This document shows, in pieces, positions 1-8,400 of a stretch of DNA of 26,174 bases; positions within the stretch are counted from its first letter, which is position 1, and each line of letters opens with the position of its first letter. The position numbers and the translations under genes were made by a program. The stretch is from NCBI GenBank assembly GCA_023091735.1, contig JALKBU010000744.1, positions 1 to 26,174 on the forward strand, read 5' to 3'. This DNA comes from Trichomonas tenax (taxonomy: Eukaryota > Parabasalia > Trichomonadida > Trichomonadidae). Under the pieces are notes generated by a model, which was not told the DNA's origin, ran no database searches, and saw only the letters and a program-made list of their open reading frames with translations.

Positions 1-127
1 TGGATAGCCGGCTCAGAATTCAAACCCGCCACACCACTCTCTATTCTATATTCACACTTGGTGTAAGGAATGGTGAGACCCTTCCGTTCGATGATGAAAT
101 ATCGAATTAGAATACAGAATATTTGTG
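1..127 (+). repeat. Left arm of outer inverted repeat
   Basis: This is a perfect 127-bp reverse complement of 2018-2144 with no mismatch found by eye. It is truncated by the window edge, so its outer terminus is unknown. Short ORFs crossing it (70-311) have no protein-like character and are not annotated. Confidence 0.9.
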
Positions 128-870
128 GTCACAAAAGATTTGTTGTCTCTCGAGAGTTTGTATGTTCAACAAACTTTTTATCAGGAGAAATTACAAGTGT
201 TTCTTTGCTACCAACATGCTTACAACGAGCAATGCCGCCGAGTTTCAATATAAATATTTAACAAAAGCAAAACATTTTACTCTTATATTCTCGATTTACT
301 ATGAGACTTGATTATTATTTAATATTTCAAGGATGCTCAGACAGGTTATTAGAATGCATTACATATGATCTAATTTCGAAATATTAATTTCTTCACAAAT
401 CTATAGATTATTCACTTTAAAATCATCTACTGATCTTCCATAGATATTGGGTAAAGAATACATGAGTTATAATGAATTTAGCAAAGCCAGTCTTGAAATA
501 CAAACCATAAGTTAGCATTGAAACATCATTGATCATACATCATATGAAAATACAGATATGCTCAATCACTATCAACTATTACTTCAATGCATTGGCAAAT
601 ATAATCAAAATTGGACAAAATACAGATTCAAAATATTCGATTTTTATCTAAATCAAGTATTTATTGGCAATAATATACAATATGATCTATGAACTTTCAT
701 ATACTAGTTGATTTTTCGTGTCAAAATAGTATTTTTATATAACTCATATATCCAAATATGACAAAATCATCCAATAATTACATGAATGATTTGCATGGCT
801 TGAGTGTGATTATGTTGATCTATGTATATTCTTGCTTTTAGATTTGGATATTATGGCTTGTCTAAAATTG

Positions 871-1623
871 ATACGCAAAGTCAGCGAAACTCGTTTTTTA
901 ACTCACTGGATTAACATTTTGCGAAGTTATTGAACCTCAATGTGCAAAATCATCTTGTGCATGATATATTAAAGAATTAGCTAACAAAGTCTATATTTCA
1001 TTAAAATATTAGATATATCTTGCATCAAAAACATTGATTTGCTATGATGTGCTTTACTCATTATAATATATTATATTCCCATTGTATAGCATTTTTATAA
1101 CTTAAAATATGTTGTTGTCGATGATAAATAAGTAAATCTAATCACAAATATGCTTTTTTTTTGAAAAAAGTATTCCAAGTGTTCACACATAAGCTCTGTG
1201 TATTATTCTCCCAAAAATTTAACCAGTTAAATTTGAAAAATTGAAAAGAACCGAAATGTGACATTTTTTGGGAGAATTATATAATTCTCCCTAAAATACA
1301 ATGATTTTAGTATACTTTTTTTCCAAAAATAGCTAAAAAAGCATATTTGTGATTAGATTTACTTATTTATCATCGACAACAACATATTTTAAGTTATAAA
1401 AATGCTATACAATGGGAATATAATATATTATAATGAGTAAAGCACATCATAGCAAATCAATGTTTTTGATGCAAGATATATCTAATATTTTAATGAAATA
1501 TAGACTTTGTTAGCTAATTCTTTAATATATCATGCACAAGATGATTTTGCACATTGAGGTTCAATAACTTCGCAAAATGTTAATCCAGTGAGTTAAAAAA
1601 CGAGTTTCGCTGACTTTGCGTAT
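871..1623. repeat. Perfect 289-bp inverted repeat with 175-bp loop (foldback unit)
   Basis: Arm 871-1159 pairs with arm 1335-1623 at every position (paired coordinates sum to 2494), with no mismatch or indel seen. The 175-bp spacer (1160-1334) is unrelated to the arms and carries its own small palindromes. The arms begin ATACGCAAAG and end CTTTGCGTAT. The TA next to CGC/GCG at both ends could be a TA target duplication of a Tc1/mariner-like insertion, but TA is self-complementary and so indistinguishable from arm sequence. No coding capacity is seen. It is most likely a nested foldback/MITE element, which is inference. Confidence 0.92.
1205..1291. repeat. Nested small palindromes inside the loop of the foldback unit
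   Basis: Three short inverted repeats lie in the loop. ATTCTCCCAAAAA (1205-1217) is complementary to 1265-1277. AAATTTAA (1215-1222) pairs with 1227-1234. A 22-bp perfect palindrome, with half-site GGGAGAATTAT, spans 1270-1291. The GGGAGAAT motif therefore occurs three times in both orientations within 90 bp. It could form alternative hairpins or mark the end of another small element. Confidence 0.75.
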
Positions 1624-2017
1624 AAAAATTTAATTGCCCTGGATATTATTTGCGTAAACTATATGATTTCCTGTAAATAACATATGCAATGATTTATATA
1701 GGCATCGTTTTATTAATTGATCTAAATAGTTATGTTATAAAAGCCTCAAAAACTCAAATTTCTTTTTGAATATCAATCAAAATATGTGGAATTTGAATAA
1801 ATTTCATAGAACTATGTTATCTTTTCTATTCTTATTGTGTTCATATTGTGTACTTTATAATAACTTGCTGATTTATGCAAAATCATAATTGGATCTCACA
1901 TTCCATTTATCGATTTGGGTCATAATTTACAGCATTTTCTCAACATTTTATGTTGGTCTTAATATCTGAGTTTCAAGACAAAATACAGGTTGAATCTCAA
2001 ACTTTCATTATTCTTAA

Positions 2018-2144
2018 CACAAATATTCTGTATTCTAATTCGATATTTCATCATCGAACGGAAGGGTCTCACCATTCCTTACACCAAGTGTGAATATAGA
2101 ATAGAGAGTGGTGTGGCGGGTTTGAATTCTGAGCCGGCTATCCA
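2018..2144 (-). repeat. Right arm of outer inverted repeat
   Basis: This is the exact reverse complement of 1-127. Homology may continue to the right of 2144, but its partner would lie left of the window. A 157-codon minus-strand ORF (2035-2508) crosses this arm and the 42-bp tandem repeat. It has no recognisable domain and is treated as chance. Confidence 0.9.
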
Positions 2145-2239
2145 CCACTTTCTCTGGAATAGTGGATCCAATTGGAATACCGGCTTGTGCCGTTTTGTAA
2201 ACTGAATTCCTGAATAAAGGACGGTTTTCAGTATTCGGT

Positions 2240-2304
2240 AATTCCATTTTTTCCTTATTCCGAATAGTCCACTGGCTATTCGGAATAAGGAAAAAAATGG
2301 AATT
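2240..2304. repeat. Hairpin with 28/29-bp arms and 8-nt loop
   Basis: Bases 2240-2267 and 2276-2304 are inverted copies differing only by one T/A in a homopolymer run (six against seven). The loop is TCCACTGG. It sits about 100 bp outside the right outer arm and could be a subterminal structure of the same element. Confidence 0.85.
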
Positions 2305-2322
2305 AAGTCCAATAAAACACAT

Positions 2323-2425
2323 CAAATTCACAATGGGTGGCACATGAAAAACAACAAAATACTTCAAATTCACAATGAGTGGCACATGAAAAACAACAAA
2401 ATACTTCAAATTCACGATGGGTGGC
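2323..2425 (+). repeat. 42-bp tandem repeat, about 2.5 copies
   Basis: Unit 1 (2323-2364) and unit 2 (2365-2406) differ at one position, and a 19-bp partial third copy (2407-2425) differs at one more. The unit starts CAAATTCACAATG. Because 42 is a multiple of three, the array stays open in more than one frame and gives false ORFs with a repeated 14-residue period. It is probably subterminal repeats of the neighbouring element. Confidence 0.85.
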
Positions 2426-3031
2426 GCTGATGATATATAAAAATTTCTTGAGGAAAATATATGACTTTGAATCATTATAGCTTTGTTAATTCTCTTGAAT
2501 ATATTCATCTATATAATCTATTCATAGTGTCTGTTTCTCAGAACATGTATTATATGCATAGAAACGCTTGAGTTTTTCCTATTGAAATTCTAACAATCCG
2601 ACATTGTAAAATTTCCCTATTTGACAGGCAAAACACTGTTTTGTTAATTGTTTAGAAATTGTACGTTAAAAGTTCTCAAAAAATTGAGATCCTCTAGGGC
2701 GAGATCATGCCAAACCAATGCTAGGATTAAATTAAAAAAATATACTAACTAAATCATGATTGTATCTGATTCTAGATTAAAATATTCATAGGGAGAGGAA
2801 TTAAGCAAAGCTGTAAGATTTAGAATGTTGAATTCAAAATCACTTCTTTGTTGGAATCTCGGATTCATAAAACTCAAACCATGATATATAGATTCCATGA
2901 GTACGGGACTGATCAGCATAAACAGTTAATCTAAGTATCAAGTATCAATATTTCGTTTGCAAACTTGAACAGAACGCAAATGTCAATTCGTTAAATAGCC
3001 CCTTTTAGCTAAGCCAAACAACTATGTAATT

Positions 3032-3346
3032 TTGGATTTTACATCTCCTATACAAATAAATAGAATTGAAAATCATGGAGCTCTTGAAGGAATGGCCATC
3101 CATAGTCTTATAGACCACCATCATATGTTCTTGAAGTATCAAATGATAATGATAATTTTATACAAATATTTGCTGAAATTAACTCTTCGAGAATCAATAG
3201 GAATGATTCGAGAGCATTTTATTATAAACTGCTGTTCAAAACATGGGACTGAGAAAAAATTGAGAGAGCTCATAGAAAAGTTATATGAGTTTCATTCAAA
3301 AAATAAAAAAGTACAGTCCCTTATTTTGAAACAATTAGTTTTTTAG
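3032..3346 (+). pseudogene. Possible gene relic, 104 open codons without ATG start
   Basis: This is an open frame of 104 codons whose first codon is TTG, so it is not a normal eukaryotic gene. The translation has a charged, helical C-terminal part (a CSKHGTEKKLRELIEKLYEFHSK stretch near the end, broken here for length) that looks protein-like. Around 3140-3240 another frame also reads without stops for about 30 codons with sensible composition, as expected for a frameshifted ancestor. No family is recognised. It may be a decayed member of a trichomonad multigene family, or chance. Confidence 0.2.
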
Positions 3347-4083
3347 TACCTCAGGAGTGTGCCAAAATTTGCAAACTAGAATGACAGCTACACTCCTGTA
3401 TGAGGAAGTGTTTTAAACTAATATATTTAAAAAATATCATGAATTCGAGTCAGCACGTTCGAGATTTCGACGAATTCACGATAGGCAAGTAAAATAAGTT
3501 TTTGAAAAACAAAACATGAATATGTAAGTTATAAATCAGGTGTGATCATCATGAAATCGATCGATTCAAAATCTGATTATTAATTATGCCTGATTTGAAC
3601 ATGTTCTGGCATAGCAATATTTTCCAAAGCCTGTGTGTAGTATTTGCAACTCGTTGATACAGCGATTAATAAATGGAGGTGAAAATTTGCATCAGTCACC
3701 GAAACAAACTTATGATTGGACTTTGCCTACAATAGGGTAGACTTGCATAAATACATACTCGCAAAATTGGAGCTGTTCAATGAATCTGTCATATTATTTC
3801 TAAGTAAAATATTGTATTATTTTTCTTTAATTGAGAAATTGAACAAGCAAACTGAAAACATCATGCATGTCAAGTAAAGATATGATTTTCTAACAGTTAT
3901 GAAGCCAAACGCAACAATAACTTTTTTGTAAGATATTTTGTTCTTTTTAAAGGTTCCTTGATCATTTTCACAGATCCATATGTTATGCGTAATGCATGCA
4001 ATGAATATCTTCGTCCAAATTAGAGATTTTATAAAATTATTTGAATATCACCATATATAATATGTAAATATTGCTCTATTTCC

Positions 4084-4205
4084 TGTCAAACACCTTCTCT
4101 AGGGTTCGCACACTCTGTTGGCTCGGTCTTTGCCCCTTCTAGCGCAACACATACTTGACGGGGTGAGACACTCATCAAAATGGGGGCCGGTCCCATATTT
4201 TGACA
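4084..4205. other. GC-richer 122-bp block with inverted TGTCAAA ends (small MITE or structured RNA candidate)
   Basis: A block of clearly higher GC stands between A/T-rich flanks. It starts TGTCAAA (4084-4090) and ends TTTGACA (4199-4205), giving 7-bp inverted termini. Inside, CCCC near 4133-4136 could pair with GGGG near 4159-4162, TGAG-ACA-CTCA forms a small hairpin near 4164-4174, and a GGGGGCCGGTCCC segment lies near the right end. It has no ORF, and I could not match it to tRNA, 5S, U-snRNA, SRP or RNase P signatures. It lies about 250 bp downstream of the NIFK/Nop15 gene. Confidence 0.35.
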
Positions 4206-4454
4206 ATATAGTTTAATTTTTTTTTTAATATTTTACATGACAAATATAGAAAATACATGGCATATTTTTCAATCTTTTGTTTTATCCCATGAGGAATGTT
4301 TTGTTATATTTATAACTTCTTGCATATAATAAAATTCATATTAATTTTCAGTTTTAGAAGAGATATATCTTTTGATTAGATTGATAAAAAATATTGATCT
4401 AAATTATTAAATGTTACAATAAAATATATCTTTATTCTTTATTCCTGTATTAAT

Positions 4455-4946
4455 TTATTCAGCCTTTGCTGGTTTTGGATCCTCATCTGGAACAGCAACA
4501 CCATGAGCATCAAACTGAGCAATAAATGATGGCCAATCATATTTGATACCAGCAGCTTCTAATGCTGCCTTAATCTTCTTCTCCTGACGAGCTAATTTCA
4601 ATGCGAACTGTTTTTTAGGTAATTGTTCATGGTTGATCTTCTTTGGCTTTGTGCGTGCGTTTGTGAAGAGTTTTGGTGGAACTTCTGCTGTTGGTAAATA
4701 TTTTGCTTCTAATTTCTTGTCAAACATGAGATAGTTGTTAAAAGACTTCGTTACGATCTTTGCTGTTTCTGGTGATTCGAATTCAGCCCAGCCGTAATGC
4801 TTTGAATTACCTGTTTTAGAAGAACGAGCCAACTGGACGTTTTTCACTGTGCCAAATTCTCCGAAAGCTTTCTTCATCTGCTTCTCTTCGAAGCCATCTG
4901 GTAAGTGGGCAAAATACACAACGCAGCTTGTCTCTTCTTCAGCCAT
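4455..4946 (-). CDS. NIFK/Nop15-family nucleolar RRM protein
   Basis: The protein has 163 residues, starting at ATG 4946. One RNA-recognition motif spans residues 8-86: RNP2 is VVYFAHLP (9-16) and RNP1 is KHYGWAEF (49-56). The motif is followed by the family-specific tract GNSK..Y...EFES...AKIV....NNYL. C-terminal to it is a basic helical segment ending in a GIKYDWPSF-like element (about 134-142), matching the (G)I.YD.PS tail of human NIFK and yeast Nop15. These proteins bind the ITS2 region of pre-rRNA and act in 60S ribosome biogenesis in the nucleolus; that role is inferred by homology. The protein is short because the long C-terminal extension of animal NIFK is absent. The stop TAA reads into TAAA, a trichomonad-type poly(A) context. 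A generic RRM protein is the only real alternative. Confidence 0.88.
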   Translation of the reverse strand: MAEEETSCVVYFAHLPDGFEEKQMKKAFGEFGTVKNVQLARSSKTGNSKHYGWAEFESPETAKIVTKSFNNYLMFDKKLEAKYLPTAEVPPKLFTNARTKPKKINHEQLPKKQFALKLARQEKKIKAALEAAGIKYDWPSFIAQFDAHGVAVPDEDPKPAKAE

Positions 4947-5423
4947 AATTCTAAATTCTACAACCGTTTTTCCCCCACAATTTTGGTGTGTCCTGAAAAG
5001 GAAAAATCGCTGAAAACGTGATAAATGGCTTTAATTCGTGTTTTCGTTCCTGGATTCACTCGATTTTTAAGATTTTGATATTTTTGGCACAGATGTTAAA
5101 TCATATCATTACATGTCAAAAAATTACATGACAAAATATTTATATTACAGATTTTATAAATACCTATAGAGCACTTCTAAAGCTCTTCTTAATTTTCATT
5201 TATTTTCTATATTTTGCGAATATCGAGATATATTTTAGAAAAAAAACTGTATAATATGATATATTTAAAAAAGGCATGGACTTTTTAATTTAAATTTAGA
5301 CAATACGTTAAATCTTGAGTTTTATCAAATTTTTGATGATGTATTGAACCTTGTTATTATAATCAATATACTGTTGGGGTCATGGAGAGTGGTTTTAAAA
5401 GTATAGTATTTATTCTAAAAAAT
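4947..5423. other. Intergenic spacer between PA200 and NIFK genes
   Basis: This 477-bp AT-rich spacer lies between two minus-strand genes and should hold the NIFK promoter and the PA200 3' end. I found no clear Initiator. A TCACGTTTTCA-like string sits about 65 bp upstream of the NIFK ATG but departs from consensus. Nothing else is recognisable. Confidence 0.5.
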
Positions 5424-8400
5424 CTATGCTATATAAGATGGCATAATTGCGAACATAAATGGTGCAAGTTTTTCGGCTGCTTCGGATGTTAAGTTATCAT
5501 TATATCTTTGCCAGAATGCGGAGAAGAAGTTATTCGTTAATTGCTTCAAGTTAGTATTAATGTCAGATGCATCAACAATTGCATTGAGTGCATCCAAAAC
5601 TTCATCACTAACTTTATCGAAAATTATTTCTGACATCGCAATCGCCATAAGTGCGCGGAACGGTCCAACACGCGTATCAATTATCATTCCTTCTGAGTCG
5701 TCGCGCTTCATTCCCTTCTTTCCTTTCTTTTGTGGTTTCTTCGCACGTGATATTGGTTCAGGATTGAAGAGTTTCTTCTTGAATTCCTCAACATAGCCTT
5801 TCCTCATATCATTGAACGACCTGAAGTTTGTAAGAATATCTGAGAACAGGCTGAGAGATGAAGTACCAACATTCTGGTTATTAGAGTATATAGACATATT
5901 GAGAATGTTGTTCTCCAAGTAATTCTTGATCGTATCGTGACTGATGAAGAAGAATGAGTTGAGAATGAATAACCCTGCTAACACAATTCTCGACCACTGT
6001 GTGCTCCAGTGAACATCAGGTGACGGCGCTAGTTGCTCGAGAATGCCTTCACAAAGTGAGCGTCCTTCCTCTAAATCGAAGAGCGGTGGATATAAGAAAA
6101 GACAGAAAGCAGCATCTTCAAGCTTTTCAAGCTGGTCATCATCCTTTTCATCCAATCCATTGATTAAATCCTGTATGTTAAGTGCAAAGAGATCAAACAT
6201 GAAATTAGTCAATCCTGTAAGATTACCAAATGCTTCAGTGATGAAATCATAGATGAATTCATCATCAGAAGACATGATTTGTTCGTAGAAAATATTTTCT
6301 ATCTCTTCTCTGAGTCCGAGTTTGTTGAGGGATGCAAGATATCCAATAATTGCATCAACGATTGCTGTCCTTGAGTAAGGGAGAGAAATGATCTTTGGAT
6401 CAAAGATCTCTTCGAGGCGTGGCATCAAACTAAGGAGCGTTTCCTTATCATATCCGCAAAGCATGACGAGACATGCAAGAAGATCTGCTTTTTCTTTCGC
6501 TTTTTTAGTGAGAGATGCGTTTGCTGGTGGCTCAATTGACATAAGCATTTCGCGGAGCCAGAAGAAGCGGCGCTTGTCCTTTCTCTGCATGATAATCTGG
6601 AAAGCGTTGAACCATTTGAACTCTCCATCGAGTTCGAATGATCGCGTGAGAACATCGAGGAATTGGTCGTATATGGATTTAATTTGCTCAGAGCTGAACC
6701 TTATCATAGACTGAAGAATTCCAGCCAAAATCTCGCACCCAGTAAATTGAACTACTTCACTTGATAACTTCGAAACCATTGAACGTGTGACATTCAATGC
6801 TTTGACGACAAACTCTGGGCCAATAAATCTGCTGAGCGTTGTCCAGAACAAAATGAATTCTGAAATAATATCAATTTCATCATGATTTCTGATATCAGAA
6901 AATGCGTCAGCGGTCTTCTTGATAAATTCTTCATTGTTACAGACTTCAATCAAATATTTAGCTGTTGCAATTCGTTCATCGAGATGATCCTTGAAGTAAT
7001 TGGAGAGAACTTCTTGGTTCATTAAATCAGGAATCTTCAATAAGACACTTGTGTGACGATTTAGCTTCCATGACTTGTTGTCTTTGAAATTGAAGTCATT
7101 GAAGTTCTCCCAGCCGACAGTTTCAAACTCTTTCTTTGTAGGAGGAGTAATACGTGGTATCATTAATTCGATTGTATCGGCAAAGAGATCTAAAGCAGAA
7201 TATCTGATGTCTTCATCATCGGATGTGATGTGTTCAAAGATGAAGTTTAATAAACCAATATCGAAAATTCCTGTAGCAGCGTGTTGAAGAGCAAGCATAC
7301 AGAAGGAATCAACATCATTATCGGCTGGATAAAGAGCAGCTTTCGCTAATAATTTTCTTACAAAATCGAGTCTTTCTTCGTAAGATATGTTTGAAGATTG
7401 AACGGCAATATACAGCGATGCAAGAAGATGCTTCTGGGCCGTGTGGATTCTCGTTCCAGCATCATCCTTCGGAACAGGAGTGCAGAGAGCAATGATACCT
7501 TCAGCAGTTGGTCCAAATGTATTGTAGCAACCAGAAAGAAGAAGAACAAAACAGTTTGCAGCAGTTGATGAAGATTCGTAATTAAATCCGCTTTCGATTG
7601 ATCTGTTATAAGCTTCGATGCATTTCTTGTAGTATTTGCCAACATGTTCACGAAATTCTACAATAGAAAACGTGAATTTAGTAACAATATTCAGTACAGA
7701 CAGATATGGACTGTCGGCGAAGTCCATAACTTTCTCAACAATTCTTTCATGAAAGTCCGTATACGGAGTAATCGAGTTCTTAATCCAGTGATAATACAAT
7801 TTGATTCCCCAAATATACAATGCATTAGGTGTGAAACTTTCAAAATGCGGCATTGCATACTGAAGGTTAGTAAAGGCCTTCATGCTTTGGAAGCTCTCAT
7901 CGAAGGCTTTAGAATGGGTCGCAGCTTCATCCTTTGGTTTCAAGCAGTGCATCAATGTGGATATTATCTTTGCCTGACAGTTGTGGTGCAAGCTATGATT
8001 AAGATTAGCTAACAACCAATCAGTTATTTCTATCAGGAAAATTGAAAACTTCTCGCATGTATTCATTTTGATTTCGATAATATTCTTATCATTCAATCTC
8101 TTTCCGAGTTTGTATGGATCGACACCATTTGTAATTCCTCTTACAACTGAATGTATAAGATTAAGTCCTTCGAGTTTGATTGACGGGCGCGTTGCTTCGA
8201 GGAATACTTGCTTGCCCTTCTCAAAGAATATGCGTCCATATTTTTCGGCGATTTCGAAATCTTCCTTTGAAGGTTCGTGCCAAGTAAGAATATCATCTGT
8301 GATCTTCTGTGGGCCAATGAACTTGGGATCGAATGGATATGTAACAAGGAAATGCCTCAGGAGCCATTTGACGCAGCTATAAGAAATCTTCTTGATTTTC

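Larger units (their letters stand above)
1..2144. mobile_element. Candidate non-autonomous element bounded by long inverted repeats (left end off-window)
   Basis: Bases 1-127 are the exact reverse complement of 2018-2144; base 1 pairs with 2144 and identity ends inward after 127/2018. The left arm is cut by the window start, so the true repeat and element may be longer. Between the arms there is no long ORF, only AT-rich DNA and a second perfect inverted repeat (871-1623). Long terminal inverted repeats without a transposase fit a MITE-like or foldback element, or an internally deleted Maverick/Polinton-type element, which is abundant in trichomonads. The family assignment is inference. A segmental inverted duplication or an assembly fold-back is the alternative. 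Confidence 0.45.
2430..4454. other. Gene-poor AT-rich intergenic region
   Basis: About 2 kb lacks a convincing gene. It contains the possible relic ORF at 3032-3346, a short GC-richer inverted pair TGAATTCG/CGAATTCA (3440-3447 and 3471-3478) and the GC-richer block at 4084-4205. Nothing else is recognisable. Confidence 0.6.

Noticed and set aside
70..311. Two overlapping 62-63 codon plus-strand ORFs
   Set aside because: They overlap each other in different frames and the first lies mostly in the inverted-repeat arm; there is no protein-like character.
2035..2508. 157-codon ATG-initiated minus-strand ORF
   Set aside because: It runs through the tandem 42-bp repeat, the hairpin and the outer inverted repeat. 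Its length comes from repeats that are multiples of three, and no domain is visible.
4098..4115. GGTTCGCAC resembling a tRNA B-box
   Set aside because: It departs from GGTTCGANNCC and no cloverleaf can be drawn around it.
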